This document shows, piece after piece, positions 1-11,587 of a stretch of 64,000 nucleotides of DNA. Location of the stretch: assembly GCA_022749755.1 (NCBI GenBank), contig CM040453.1, positions 1,820,102 through 1,884,101 on the forward strand. Reading direction: 5' to 3'. Made by a program: the position numbers and the translations under genes. The stretch's first letter is position 1; each line of letters begins with the position of its first letter. This DNA comes from Azadirachta indica (Eukaryota > Streptophyta > Magnoliopsida > Sapindales > Meliaceae). The notes under the pieces are model-generated. The model searched no databases, was not told the origin of the DNA, and saw nothing but the letters and a program-made list of their open reading frames with translations.

Positions 1-270
1 ATAATAAATATAATTGGAGTTTCAGAGACTTGCATATATAATTTACAAAAATCATGATTATTAATCTCTTACGCGTGGCTTCAGAGAGGGGTTTCACCTT
101 GATTGCATTTGTTACATGCGTGTTCCGGATCCATTCATGATGAAGAAATCCGAACTTTCAGTGAAGAAATATTGTGAATTGATTCTACATCTATAAAAAT
201 AACATTTATTTATTTTTTTTTTTTATAAAAAAACGATTATAATATTGCGAATCACTTAATATGAAAGGGG

Positions 271-301
271 ATTTATTTATTTATTTATTTATTTATTTAT
301 T
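271..301. repeat. TTTA tetranucleotide microsatellite
   Basis: About seven and a half uninterrupted units of TTTA. It lies about 1 kb upstream of the Ca2+-ATPase start and is not part of any coding region. Confidence 0.85.
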
Positions 302-901
302 GTCAATTTTGAGCATCAATAGTTACAATAATTTATTAACTGAAGTCATATCATATCGTATCATGTATAAAACATTTATTTTAAAAAAATTGTCAAAAGG
401 GTTGGCCATTTTTTCTAATAAATATATTCCAAACTTTTTGACGAAGTACTTATGATATATTCTCCCCGCAGCAGCGCAACATTTTAATCTAAGTCAGCCA
501 ATTGAAGAAATCACATTTGAGATCCCTCTTTTCTTTTCCTTTCGCATTGTGGATATATCAGTTGGGTTAAGAGGTAAAATAATACCTTCCTAAATGGAAG
601 AGGAATTTTTAAAATAGGAAAACAAATTAAAGAATAGAAAACCTTTTAAAATTGAAATATATGTTACTAACATTTACAGTTGCATCCTTGTTAACGTTAA
701 GGACGTTGATTTAATGAGTTTTGTGATTTATTTTAAAATAAAAGTATAGATATAGATATATATATATCAATATTTTATTAAATAAAATTATCAATAATAT
801 GATATATTTGATTTACCTAAATTTTTTAGGAAAAAAAATGTAGAAAAATATAAAAACTTACGATATAAAATATCGTGTGATCTTTTTATAAAATTGAACT
901 G

Positions 902-1110
902 AGTAGTTAAAGATAAAAAAAAAAGTTTAAATATTGAGAAAATTCTGATGAACTTTCTACGAAAATAAACAAGTTGTTAAAGATAAAAAGAAGTTCAGAT
1001 ATTGAGAGAATCCTTGTGAACTTTCTACGAAGGTAAACGAGTCGTTAAAGATAAAAGAAGTTAAAAATAAAAGAAAGTTTAGGTAAAAAGAGAATCCTCC
1101 TCGAAACAGC
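902..1110. repeat. Degenerate tandem repeat, about three copies
   Basis: Three diverged copies with a period of roughly 65-75 bases follow one another. Each begins with a GTTAAAGATAAAA-like core (near 906, 976 and 1042). The first two share a GAACTTTCTACGAA block (near 949 and 1017), and the third ends in related CGAAACAGCTAAAC sequence. The array ends about 170 bases before the start codon of the downstream Ca2+-ATPase gene, so it lies in its promoter or 5' leader. Confidence 0.7.
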
Positions 1111-1283
1111 TAAACAATTTCTGTGCAATTTACTAAATCAGTAAATTTTCTATAAAAAGAATTTCTAGACACACTAAACTCATTCTTGTTAACGCACTTT
1201 GAGTTCTAAGAAATATTTTGTTTTTCTGAATCTTTGATCCAATTAATTGTTAATTGTTTAGATTGTTCTTGCTCTTAGCCATT

Positions 1284-4200
1284 ATGTCTCTAACGCTAAG
1301 GTCTCGCAAACCAGGTGACAAAAGCATGCCCAATAAAGAAGATGACCTCTTCTTATCGAAACTCTATCGAAGAAGATGGCGAATGGCCTTCAGGGTTATA
1401 TGCTTCACCAGAGTTCTTGTTTCCTTGTCGAGAAAGTTTCTCGACGACAACAACCGATTGTTGCTTCGCTCCCTCTCTTATGTTGCCATTGATATTCACC
1501 CCAGTAACAATGATCGTGTCCTTACTTTTGTTGACGGTCATGTCGACAAGAAGACGCTGGCGGAGATGGTAAAAGATAAGAGTTTCGAGTCTTTGAATAA
1601 TCTTGGAGGAGTGAACCAAGTTGCCTCGGTTCTTGAAAGCGATGCAAATGGAGGGATCAGCGGCGACAAAGCTGATCTTGTTCGCAGAATCAATGTCTTC
1701 GGAGCAAACAGGTACAATAAACCACCTGCAAAAAGCTTTGTAAGTTTCGTTGTTGAGGCATTTAAAGATACAACAATTATCATGCTTTTGGTTTGTGCTG
1801 TAATCTCTCTGGCATTTGGTATCAAACAACATGGGTGGAAAGATGGCTGGTATGATGGCGGTAGCATTATAGTTGCTGTGTTTTTGGTTGTCATTGTCTC
1901 TGCTGTGAGTAATTTCAAGCAAAATAGACAATTTCAGGCTCTTTCTAATGAGAGTAATGACATAAGAGTCGAGGTAGTGAGAAAAGGCAGGCACCAGGCC
2001 ATATCAATCTTTGATATTGTTGTGGGTGATGTTGTTTGTTTAAAGATTGGTGATCAGATTCCGGCAGACGGGTTGTTCTTGAATGGCCATTCCTTGAAGG
2101 TGGATGAGTCTAGCATGACTGGAGAAAGTGACCACGTTGAAATTAGTGAGAAGAACCCATTCTTGCTCTCTGGTACTAAGGTCACTGGTGGCTTTGGTTT
2201 CATGCTTGTCACTTCTGTTGGTATGAGCACAGCTTGGGGCGAGATGATGAGTTCTATTAGCCATGAGTTGAATGAGCAGACTCCACTGCAATCTCGTCTC
2301 GACAAGCTTACTTCTTATATTGGAAAGATAGGATTGACTGTAGCTGTCCTTGTTCTTGTGGTTATGTTGATTCGGTATTTCACAGGACACACCAGAGATG
2401 AGAGGGGAAACAGGGAATACCTTGGGAGGAAGACAAAATTTGATGATGTGATGAATGCTGTCATCAATATTATTGCAGCTGCAGTTACAATTGTGGTGGT
2501 GGCAATTCCTGAAGGTTTGCCTCTTGCTGTTACTCTGACTCTGGCTTTTTCTATGAAGAGAATGATGAAGGATAATGCTATGGTGAGAAAACTCTCTGCC
2601 TGTGAGACTATGGGTTCAGCAACAACAATTTGCACAGACAAAACAGGCACTCTCACTCTAAACCAGATGAAGGTTACAGAATTCTGGGTCGGAAAAGAAG
2701 CAATGAAGGATGATTCTAAGACCTCCGAATTGGCACAAACTGTATACGAGTTCCTGGAAGAAGCAGTGGGTTTAAACACCATTGGCAGTGTGTTCAAATC
2801 GGAGCCTGCATCACCTCCGGAGATTACTGGTAGTCCAACTGAGAAAGCAATACTTTCTTGGGCTGTGATTGATTTGGGTATGGATGTCGATGAAGCAAAG
2901 AAGTGCTGTAAAGTAATCCATGTAGAGGCCTTCAATTCGGAGACAAAGAGAAGTGGAGTTTTGATGAAGAGGATCAATGAAAAGGCTGTTCATACACACT
3001 GGAAGGGAGCTGCAGAGATGATTCTGGCTATGTGTTCGCATTATTATGACAGAACTGGGACAATGGAAGTCATGGATGGTGAAAAAAGAAAGCAAATTGA
3101 GGAAATTATCGAGGATATGGCAGCCAAGAGCTTGAGATGCATTGCCTTTGCACATAAAAAGGTTGCAGAAGGTAATGGGCAAATTCACGAGAAGCTTGAA
3201 GAATCTGGACTGACCTTGTTGGGGCTTGTGGGCTTGAAGGATCCCTGCAGGCCAGGTGTCAGAGCAGCAGTAGAATCTTGTAGAAAAGCCGGAGTGATTG
3301 TCAAGATGGTAACTGGAGATAACGTGCACACTGCAAGAGCTATAGCTATTGAATGTGGAATCCTGAATCCTGATGTGGATTTCAACAATGATGATGCTGT
3401 AATTGAAGGTGTTCAATTCAGAAATTTCTCTGATGAAGAAAGAATGGCAAAGATTGAAAGCATCCGAGTAATGGCTAGATCGTCCCCGTTTGACAAGCTT
3501 CTGATGGTACAAAGTCTGAGGCAAAAAGGCCACGTAGTGGCGGTAACAGGTGATGGCACAAATGACGCTCCTGCTCTAAAAGCAGCAGATATTGGACTTT
3601 CCATGGGAATTCAAGGAACGGAAGTAGCAAAAGAGAGCTCAGATATTGTCATCTTGGATGATAACTTCTCCTCCGTGGTGACAGTTCTGAGATGGGGAAG
3701 ATGTGTCTACAACAACATTCAGAAATTCCTTCAATTTCAGCTCACTGTCAATGTTGCTGCTCTTGTGATCAACTTTGTTGCTGCTGTTTCTTCAGGCAAA
3801 GTCCCACTAACTGCTGTGCAGCTGCTTTGGGTGAACTTGATAATGGACAGCTTGGGAGCGTTGGCATTGGCCACTGAGCAGCCCACCAACGATCTCATGA
3901 AAAATCTGCCCGTCGGTCGATCCAAGCCTCTGATAACCAGAATCATGTGGAGGAACCTCATCTTCCAGGCCATTTATCAAGTCGGCGTCTTACTGACTCT
4001 GCAATTCAAGGGAAGAGCAATCTTTGGCGTAAGCGAGAGTGTTAAGAATACCCTGATTTTCAATACTTTTGTCCTCTGCCAAGTGTTCAATGAGTTCAAC
4101 GCTAGGAAGCTTGAGAAAAAGAACGTATTCCAAGGGATACATAAGAACAAGTTGTTTCTAGCAATCATTGGAATTACCATTGTTCTTCAACTAATGATGG

Positions 4201-4361
4201 TTGAGTTTCTGAAGAAGTTTGCTAATACCGAGAGGCTGAATTGGGGGCAATGGGCGGCCTGCATTGGCATTGCGGCTGTGTCTTGGCCAATTGGTTTTAT
4301 CACCAAGTACATTCCAGTTTCTCGCAAGCAGCGTCTCAAACAGACAGTTTCTGCGTCCTGA
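1284..4361 (+). CDS. ACA13-like: Autoinhibited P2B-type Ca2+-ATPase, ACA12/ACA13-like, plasma membrane type
   Basis: A P-type pump that exports Ca2+ from the cytosol in exchange for ATP hydrolysis. The protein is 1025 residues in one uninterrupted exon; the intronless layout matches the ACA12/ACA13 branch. Near residues 25-55 lies a basic, aromatic stretch (RRRWRMAFRVICFTR) typical of the N-terminal calmodulin-binding autoinhibitory region of plant P2B pumps. Visible motifs are TGES (279-282, actuator), PEGLP (409-413, TM4), DKTGTLT with the phosphorylated Asp452, KGAAE (574-578, nucleotide binding), MVTGDN, and TGDGTNDAP (755-763, hinge). Transmembrane segments flank these as expected, including about four near the C-terminus. 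The first in-frame ATG (1284) is chosen; the frame is open upstream but has no earlier ATG. A polyadenylation-like AATAAA sits near 4390. All catalytic residues are present. Calmodulin regulation is inferred from the family. The next gene, tail to tail, is calmodulin-like. Confidence 0.95.
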   Translation: MSLTLRSRKPGDKSMPNKEDDLFLSKLYRRRWRMAFRVICFTRVLVSLSRKFLDDNNRLLLRSLSYVAIDIHPSNNDRVLTFVDGHVDKKTLAEMVKDKSFESLNNLGGVNQVASVLESDANGGISGDKADLVRRINVFGANRYNKPPAKSFVSFVVEAFKDTTIIMLLVCAVISLAFGIKQHGWKDGWYDGGSIIVAVFLVVIVSAVSNFKQNRQFQALSNESNDIRVEVVRKGRHQAISIFDIVVGDVVCLKIGDQIPADGLFLNGHSLKVDESSMTGESDHVEISEKNPFLLSGTKVTGGFGFMLVTSVGMSTAWGEMMSSISHELNEQTPLQSRLDKLTSYIGKIGLTVAVLVLVVMLIRYFTGHTRDERGNREYLGRKTKFDDVMNAVINIIAAAVTIVVVAIPEGLPLAVTLTLAFSMKRMMKDNAMVRKLSACETMGSATTICTDKTGTLTLNQMKVTEFWVGKEAMKDDSKTSELAQTVYEFLEEAVGLNTIGSVFKSEPASPPEITGSPTEKAILSWAVIDLGMDVDEAKKCCKVIHVEAFNSETKRSGVLMKRINEKAVHTHWKGAAEMILAMCSHYYDRTGTMEVMDGEKRKQIEEIIEDMAAKSLRCIAFAHKKVAEGNGQIHEKLEESGLTLLGLVGLKDPCRPGVRAAVESCRKAGVIVKMVTGDNVHTARAIAIECGILNPDVDFNNDDAVIEGVQFRNFSDEERMAKIESIRVMARSSPFDKLLMVQSLRQKGHVVAVTGDGTNDAPALKAADIGLSMGIQGTEVAKESSDIVILDDNFSSVVTVLRWGRCVYNNIQKFLQFQLTVNVAALVINFVAAVSSGKVPLTAVQLLWVNLIMDSLGALALATEQPTNDLMKNLPVGRSKPLITRIMWRNLIFQAIYQVGVLLTLQFKGRAIFGVSESVKNTLIFNTFVLCQVFNEFNARKLEKKNVFQGIHKNKLFLAIIGITIVLQLMMVEFLKKFANTERLNWGQWAACIGIAAVSWPIGFITKYIPVSRKQRLKQTVSAS

Positions 4362-5514
4362 ATCCACACAGCCGTCATTTCATTGTCAATAATAAACTTT
4401 CATTTCTGTTTAATTGGTATCCTAAATATGTCAGTTCAATTTGTAAATATAGAGACGATTAATTTGCTTAGTTCATGCATGAAATAGTATTTGCAATACA
4501 AGAGAAACTTCTATTGACTTATTAGTTTCCTTTTCTTTCTTACGAAATTCTAAGTATATTGTTCTTTGATAGTACATGATGCATATCAGAGTTTGCTATA
4601 TATGATACTGAGGGTTCAACACAGCACTCAACTGCCACAGGAGATTTTATCCAAGTAACTACACACGTTTTGTAATTTTATCACAGCACACATAAATGGA
4701 ACTGCGTGCGTGCACACATAAGCAAAAGATTTTCAAATATTAAGTAAAAATATTATTTCATTAAAGACTAAACAGTTAACCAACCGTGTACCCAGAAAAT
4801 TTCTTCAAAAGTAACAACTATTTCTTATCCAAGAATTTTCTTGCTTTAAGTAAAGAATATATAAAAATTCTTCCAAAGTTGGTTTCATGATTTGTTAACA
4901 AAATCAAATATACTATGACCATGACTGACTTTTTAGATTCTATATATCTTTCGAGACTCGCACGATATTATTATATAACATAACATGAAGGAAACGGGGG
5001 AAAATGATAGGCCAAAGGTTTTCCAGTGCTCAACTTTGATATAAAATATAGTTCTTCAGCTTTAGGAAGCACCAACTAGAATTTAATTACAAAAATTGGA
5101 GAAAAAAATTCCTAAGTCAAGGGAAAGTAAGGAAAGATATGATATGCCAAATTTCCATATTTCATACAGGATTACTATTTTCTTTTAATTTCCTGTTAAT
5201 AGCAGTTGATCAGTTATTACTGAAGTGGCATGTGTTGTTTGCCTTCTTGTTGGCTTCAGAAACAGTACTGTTCTTTAGAGATAATTGCATTGAACTTTAG
5301 AGATCCAGTGAACTTTAGGAAAAAAAAAATTTTTTACTAGGCTTAATTCGCAGATACATATTTATTCACACATAAGCAGCTTCATAATCAAAGGCAGAAA
5401 TTGCTTGACCAATATTCATTTTTAATTGAATAAAAGATTGCAGTAATTATAATTGCATTGCATTAGAATCATTCAACAGAATTTGGCAGGCCCCTGGATT
5501 TCAGATTCTGATAA
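4362..5514. other. Convergent 3' spacer between Ca2+-ATPase and calmodulin-like genes
   Basis: The spacer holds the 3' ends of two genes that face each other. An AATAAA-type signal lies near 4390 for the plus-strand pump. The rest is AT-rich, and I see no further gene. Confidence 0.6.
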
Positions 5515-6632
5515 TTAAACACCCAACAACATCATTCTTGCAAATTCTTCGTAGTTAACTTGACCATCGCCATCCAAATCAGCCTCCCTGATCATCTGCT
5601 CCAGCTCTTCATCTGTCAGTTTCTCTCCCAGGTTCATCATTACATGCCTCAACTGCAAATACACGAAAAGATTTACATCACTAAACAAATTATCCTGAGT
5701 GGTACTGTTAGTTGATGTATTTAACTGGTAAATCAAATCCCATTCACGTCAGACTTAAGAAGGGTTACATTTATTCAATATTTTTGAAATAAATGAAGAA
5801 TTAATCCAACCTCATTAGGTGATATGTAACCATCTTGATCCTTGTCAAAAACTTTGAAAGCTTCTCTCAGTTCTTCTTCAGCTTCACTTTCCTGCAACCA
5901 ATTAATACAATCACTGTTCATTTTCTAAGAAAGGAAAAAGGGACATGCACGATTGACAAATATTAGATGACCATGAATAGTCAAAGCAAATTTTAATTAA
6001 TTTGGGTAGGTACCTTCATTTTTCTAGCCATGAGATTCAAGAATTCTCCGAACTCAATAGTTCCATTACCATCAGTGTCAACTTCATTCATCATGTTTTG
6101 AAGCTCCTCCTCCGTTGGCTGTTGATCCAATGATCTTATTGCTGCCGCCAGTTCTTCAATAGTTATGCACCCTACAAAAATATTAAATTAATTAATTTAT
6201 TTATAACAATTAGTTATTAAATTAAATCATTAAAAATTAGAGAAAAAATAAATAGGTCCACTTACACAAAATTAAAGCATATACATTGCATGTACTGCAT
6301 ATCAGCAGAGTGTATTAAACTTTTCACGCTGCATTCAATGTCCCTTTTTTATTGTACTTAAAACTTGACACGTTAAACTTGAAATCTAATTTTACGCTTA
6401 AATTCAAACATTTATCGGTTATATACATAGCCAAAACCTTGAACAAATTATGCAAAAAAATATATATATATATATTAGAACTAGTTATAGTTAATCAGAA
6501 TAAACATGCATATATGCATCGGTATTTATAGGATAAGCAAGATTAATTAATTGTACCATCTCCATCCTTGTCAAATAGACAAAAAGCTTCGTGAAACTCA
6601 ATAATCTGTTCTTCAGGCATTACATCTCCCAT
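5515..6632 (-). CDS. CML11-like: Calmodulin-like protein with four EF-hands (CML11/CML8 type)
   Basis: A cytosolic Ca2+ sensor of 150 residues, built from four exons: 6557-6632, 6014-6171, 5811-5891 and 5515-5652, all with GT-AG borders and preserved frame. All four EF-hand loops are complete: DKDGDGCITIEE (split by intron 1), [24 protein letters not shown] and [12 protein letters not shown]. Each has acidic residues at positions 1 and 3 and Glu at 12. The start is the ATG giving [17 protein letters not shown]. Overall resemblance to canonical calmodulin is high, but the sequence differs at many linker positions and Cys follows the first DGDG, as in plant CML8/CML11. The intron after the first DGDG is where plant calmodulin genes usually carry one. 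It lies tail to tail with a CaM-regulated Ca2+ pump, so a functional link is plausible but not shown by the sequence. Confidence 0.93.
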
Positions 6633-9245
6633 CGTCTTGGATTTAATTTCTTCTGTGAACTCGCTACACTTCAGGCTTGCAGAGAAACTTCGGGGAGAGA
6701 TGGAAAGAGAGAGAGAAACAATACTTGGAATTATTTGCTTAGAATAGCCTGATTTTCACAAATATTTATGCTGAAACTTGGTAAGAGTTGCCCATTCTTT
6801 AAGGTGGAGAGTCTGCAATGATATTATTCAGTCAAACATGCTGACTAGAAAATTTTATTATACATTCGTAGTTTCTGGATCCTGTTTATTTCAAAATATT
6901 CTTTTCCTAGAAAATTTTGGAGGGGCCGGGGAGAATTCAAACCAACTGTTTGAATTTTTGTGGGGGTGTGGACCTTTCGAATATTATCTAACACTTATTC
7001 AACAATTTATGATAGTATTATTACCTATTTATATTTTTTTAAATATTCATAAAAAATATGGTAGACTTACTGCAATTTAATTTCCGAATGCATTGTTATT
7101 GCTGTCATGATATTGATATTACTAATGACATAATCCGTTGATACCGGCTCCAAGTTCCTAGTCAATGTCTCTACTCGAAATTAATTTTCCAATTATTCAA
7201 AAGAAAATTTTTTAAAAATTAATGGGTATACTGCGTGTCTCATATGTAAAAATAATAGTAATAACAATAGCATAACTTATTCTTAATAGATTATATTTTT
7301 CCTAGTTGAGATAGTAAAAAAAAAAAAAATGATATCAGATATAGAATATATATTTGTATATAATATGCTTGGAGTGATAACATATGCGTCCCTATATTTT
7401 AATTTTTTTACAACAAAGGGGATAATAACTAAATTATGTCAAGTAGGTCTCCAATATTAATATAATCGCTAAATTATCTACCTATCTCGTAAACCCAAAC
7501 ACTTATGCGGGACCTATATGATAAATAAAAATAACAATGTTCTTATTATGAAACAATAAGTAAATAGGGACTCAGATGTCATTATCCATACATGGTGCAT
7601 ACAATAATTTAAAAAAATAATAATTTAATCTAATCTAAGTCAACTGTTTATTGGGTTTGAATGAGTCGACACCATTTATATTTAAGATATTTTCAGAAAC
7701 CATACACGTGATAATTTAAGCAATTTGTTTCATTTTTTGTAAAGAAATACATGATCTGGTTTGTATTCACATGAAGCTCCGTACAAGAAAATTCGACTTT
7801 GTCCCTGCGTAGGAATAGGATGACTTGTTCCAAGCACAGGAATTAAATAAAATAGAGATAATTAATTGTATATTATGAACGAATTAATTAATTATTAATT
7901 TATTTATGTTGATTGATCATATGCTCTCATCTAGCAGTAGCTTGTCTTTTTTTTTTTTTAATTATTTTCAAAATTTGTTGATCGATTGAAACACTGCCTT
8001 AATTAACAAGGTATCAAGGTATCATCTAATTAAATTTCATCAAATTGTATTTAAAACAAATAAAATCCTAATATTTTTGTGTCAGGAATGTTTAACAAAA
8101 ATATAAAAATTTTATCATAAACCCTCTTTTAAAGAAATTCATCATTTTTTTTAGTAATGAATGAAAATGGGTTGTCCATAATTTAGATTAATTAGGTAGC
8201 TGCTTTCTATGTGTTAATTACTATGTACAATTTTGCTTTGAGATTCTTAATTTAACACGGAATAATTATCTGTTTGACTACTTCAACTTGTTGGAAGAGT
8301 AATCGTATAATCAATTTGCTTTTACCGAGTAATTAATATATATTAATAAAGAATTAATTATGTTGCATCACTTTGGTGCATAGAGGTATTTTCTTTCACT
8401 TTCTAAGATTGATCAACTACACCTAACAATATATTTAATTTAACGATATATATATCAAATTAATTTGCCATTCAACACTAGTTTTATAAAAATAAATAAA
8501 AAATTCAAATCAATACACATCATTATCATATAGAATTATCTTATTTCATTAAAAAAAAAAAGAAAGAAATTAGTAACACTAATGGAGATTGATCGAACTA
8601 GCTAGTCAATTACCTAAAGTTAGTTTATAGATCTTAATTTCTTGAACCCTTTTTCAAATTTCAAAGGAGTGGAGTTGGTTAGACAAATTAAATTTTAATT
8701 AATTAGTATTTATAATTAAGAGCACTCATGCTAGGAAGTCAAAATTGGTTGAATGAATAACTATTGAGTTCTAAATATTCGTATTAATTTGGGAGAAAAA
8801 AAAAAGAGAGGCTTAATTGGTTGAAATTTTTATTATTAATAATGAATTGAGCATTAATTGCATGGTTAGAGTCAAATCGTCCTTAGAGACTCATCAATTA
8901 ATTTCACATAAATCTCAAGAGCCAACTAGTTAGGCTTGTCGCAGAACGAAATTCAAATTGCCTTTGGAATTAATTAATTAAGTTCATCAATTATAATTAA
9001 TTCATATCTTACAATGAAATTAGCTCCCAACCCGTCTATTTCGTAGGGAAGAATACGTACGGGTTAAACCCAAAGCACAGAGAAAGTTAATTCCAAAACA
9101 AATAATTTTCTAAAATAGTGAGAAGTCTGGGAATGAAACTACGAAGCAGTACTTTGTTAATACATTAATGTTGGATCGTTGCTTAATTTACTAGCTAGGG
9201 CAGTTATTCACGATTAATTATTGTACTTCATTTCCGACTTTTTAA

Positions 9246-9300
<55 letters not shown>

Positions 9301-9966
9301 GACAGAGTAATACTATACACAACTTGGTTTAGATTTATAATAGTAAATATGGGACGATTAATTATTCTACGCCCAACCAAATAAATTATTATGAATTAAC
9401 ATTATTCAGAAGATCTTCAGCAGGCCATTGTCAGCAAGCCCGCATATATTCCGGAGAAAATTACAGGTGACTTATTTGCATATGGATTACTTAAACACGA
9501 CAAAATCACTCTGATGCAACAAGTATTAGCCAAATTCATCAGTTGGATTGATATGGGAGAAGCATATATATGTTTAAAAAGATGAGGACAAGTCATATGT
9601 ACATTCCTTTGTACTTATTTTCTACAAATTTTAAGATCCTTTCTTCGTAGTTATATAATTCTCATATGTCTTTTCGTTATGGATATATATTTAATTGGGT
9701 AATAATCGATGTCAATTTTCAGGTTCATTCTGAAGAAAAGTTCAAGCTGAAAAACATGTCGATGGCCGGCATTAACACCAATTACAACTACACTCTACAC
9801 ACAAACTTTTCCCATGCAAAAAGGTACATACAAACCATACATTATATACCTTCCTTGTCTCATTAATTTCCATCCTCAACTTATAAAAATAGTATCACCT
9901 TTCATTTTAGTTTTGGAACTCTTTTCCTTAAGCTTCTTGGTTCGGAAACCGTAGACTGCAACATTA
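6633..9966. other. AT-rich intergenic region upstream of CML and AMT
   Basis: The first few hundred bases (6633 to about 6800) should be the promoter and leader of the minus-strand calmodulin-like gene; a GA-rich leader is visible near 6690-6720. The rest is AT-rich with many TTAATTAA-like stretches and a TA/CA microsatellite at 9251-9300. The reading frames here lack homology that I recognise and look like chance. The AMT promoter occupies the right end. Confidence 0.55.
9251..9300. repeat. Compound (TA)n(CA)n microsatellite
   Basis: About 14 TA units run directly into about 11 CA units. It lies some 670 bases upstream of the ammonium transporter start codon. Confidence 0.9.
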
Positions 9967-11587
9967 ATGGAGCAGCTGCCCAAAAACCTTTTGCCGGATG
10001 AAGCCAGTCCGGAGTGGAGGAACAAGGGTGACAATGCCTGGCAGCTGATAGCAGCAACACTCGTCGGCCTCCAAAGTGTTCCAGGCCTTGTCATTCTCTA
10101 CGGCAGCATGGTAAAGAAGAAATGGGCTCTAAACTCAGCCTTCATGGCCTTCTACGCCTTCGCCATGGTTCTTGTATGCTGGGTAGGATGGGCATACCGC
10201 ATGTCATTCGGGGAAAAGCTGCTGGATTTTCTCGGAAAACCTGCTGTTTCCTTGGACGAGAAGTTCCTGCTTGGGCAAGCTTTACTAGGGTATTTTCCAA
10301 CAGCAACAATGGTGTTTTTCCAGGGCGTTTTTGCCTGTATAACATTGATTTTAATCGCGGGTGCTCTTTTAGGGAGGATGAACTTTCGGGCATGGATGTT
10401 GTTTGTGCCATTATGGCTTACATGTTCGTATACAATTGCAGCATTCAGCATTTGGTGCCCTGATGGATGGCTTGCAAAACTTGGAGTTATAGATTTTGCT
10501 GGTGGATATGTTATTCATGTTTCAGCTGGGGTAGCTGGGTTCACTACATCTTACTGGGTAAGCACTATATATGCACTAAGCATGCATCATCAACGTAATA
10601 CATGTACCTGTTACTGTTAGTTATAATATTCAGAGTTTCTTTAACGGTGGGCGTTTTCATGCTTATGAATTCCTCTTTAGGTGGGTCCCAGATCAGACAA
10701 GGACAGAGAGAGGTTCCCTCCAAACAATATTCTTCTGATGCTTGCAGGCGCAGGCCTACTGTGGATGGGGTGGAGTGGATTCAACGGCGGAGGACCTTTC
10801 GCCATCAGCACGGACGCATCTCTAGCTATTCTTAACACCCACGTGTGCACAGCCACTAGCCTGTTGACGTGGCTACTCCTCGACACTGTCTTCTTTGGAA
10901 AGCCCTCTGTGATCGGCGCCGTACAGGATATGTTCACCGGCCTGGTTTGCATCACTCCTTTCATGTAAAAATAATGACTTTAATTATTACTATTTTTCTC
11001 ATAATGTTTCCTTGCTTGTTACAGGAGTAGTGCAAGGTTGGGCAGCCATCCTAATGGGACTGATCTCAGGAAGTATTCCCTGGTACACGATGATGGTGTT
11101 ACACAGGAAGATCAAGCTTCTTCGACTGGTCGACGATCCGATGGCCGTCTTTCACACCCATGCGGTTGCGGGAATCCTAGGTGGCATTCTCACCGGCTTT
11201 TTCGCCGTGCCCAAATTGTGTAGACTCTTTTACATGGTGCCTGATTGGGAAAAATATATCGGACTGGCATATGGACTCCAAAATGGAAGAACTTCAGCCG
11301 GCTTCCGGCAAATAGGAGTTCAGTTGGCAGGCATTGGGTTTGTAATATGCTTGAACACTGCTGCAACAAGCCTTATTTGTTGGTTCATTGGATTGCTAGT
11401 TCCACTAAGATTGTCCGAAGAGGAATTGGAAACTGGGGACGAAGGTGTGCATGGAGAAGAAGCTTTTGCCTTGTTTGATGATGGGGAGAGATTTCAGAAA
11501 CCTAAGCATAATTCAGTTTATGATGCTGAAGAGTTTTCTTACATAGGATCAAGGTCAAGGTCTACAGGTGAAGTTCAAATGGTGTGA
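9967..11587 (+). CDS. AMT3-like: AMT2-type ammonium transporter, reading frame broken at exon 2/3 junction
   Basis: A polytopic plasma-membrane ammonium channel of the plant AMT2/3/4 branch (MEP/Rh-like), about 479 residues if intact. Exon 1 is 9967-10557, from ATG to a GTAAGC donor. It encodes the N-terminus with [21 protein letters not shown] and ends at ...AGFTTSYW. Exon 2 runs from 10681 to about 10964 ([35 protein letters not shown]). Exon 3 runs from 11025 to 11587 ([63 protein letters not shown]). Family members have a short Gly-Ala-Gly segment between CITP and VVQ. Here exon 2 reads CITP-F then AT followed by GTAAAA, which leaves phase 2, while exon 3 needs phase 1. No nearby GT donor or AG acceptor repairs the frame. 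Everything else, including the pore histidine region FHTHAVAG, is intact. It is therefore a recent pseudogene, a variant allele or a local sequence error. Confidence refers to family and span. Confidence 0.85.

Larger units (their letters stand above)
1..1283. other. Upstream intergenic region of the Ca2+-ATPase gene
   Basis: AT-rich spacer with no supportable coding region. It holds a TTTA microsatellite near 271-301 and a degenerate tandem repeat at about 902-1110, listed separately. The last 150 bases before the ATG at 1284 should contain the pump's 5' leader. I see no convincing TATA box that I would place with confidence. Confidence 0.6.

Noticed and set aside
9666..9866. Open frame just upstream of the ammonium transporter
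   Set aside because: It has no AMT homology, ends before the transporter ATG, and lacks a sensible splice link to it.
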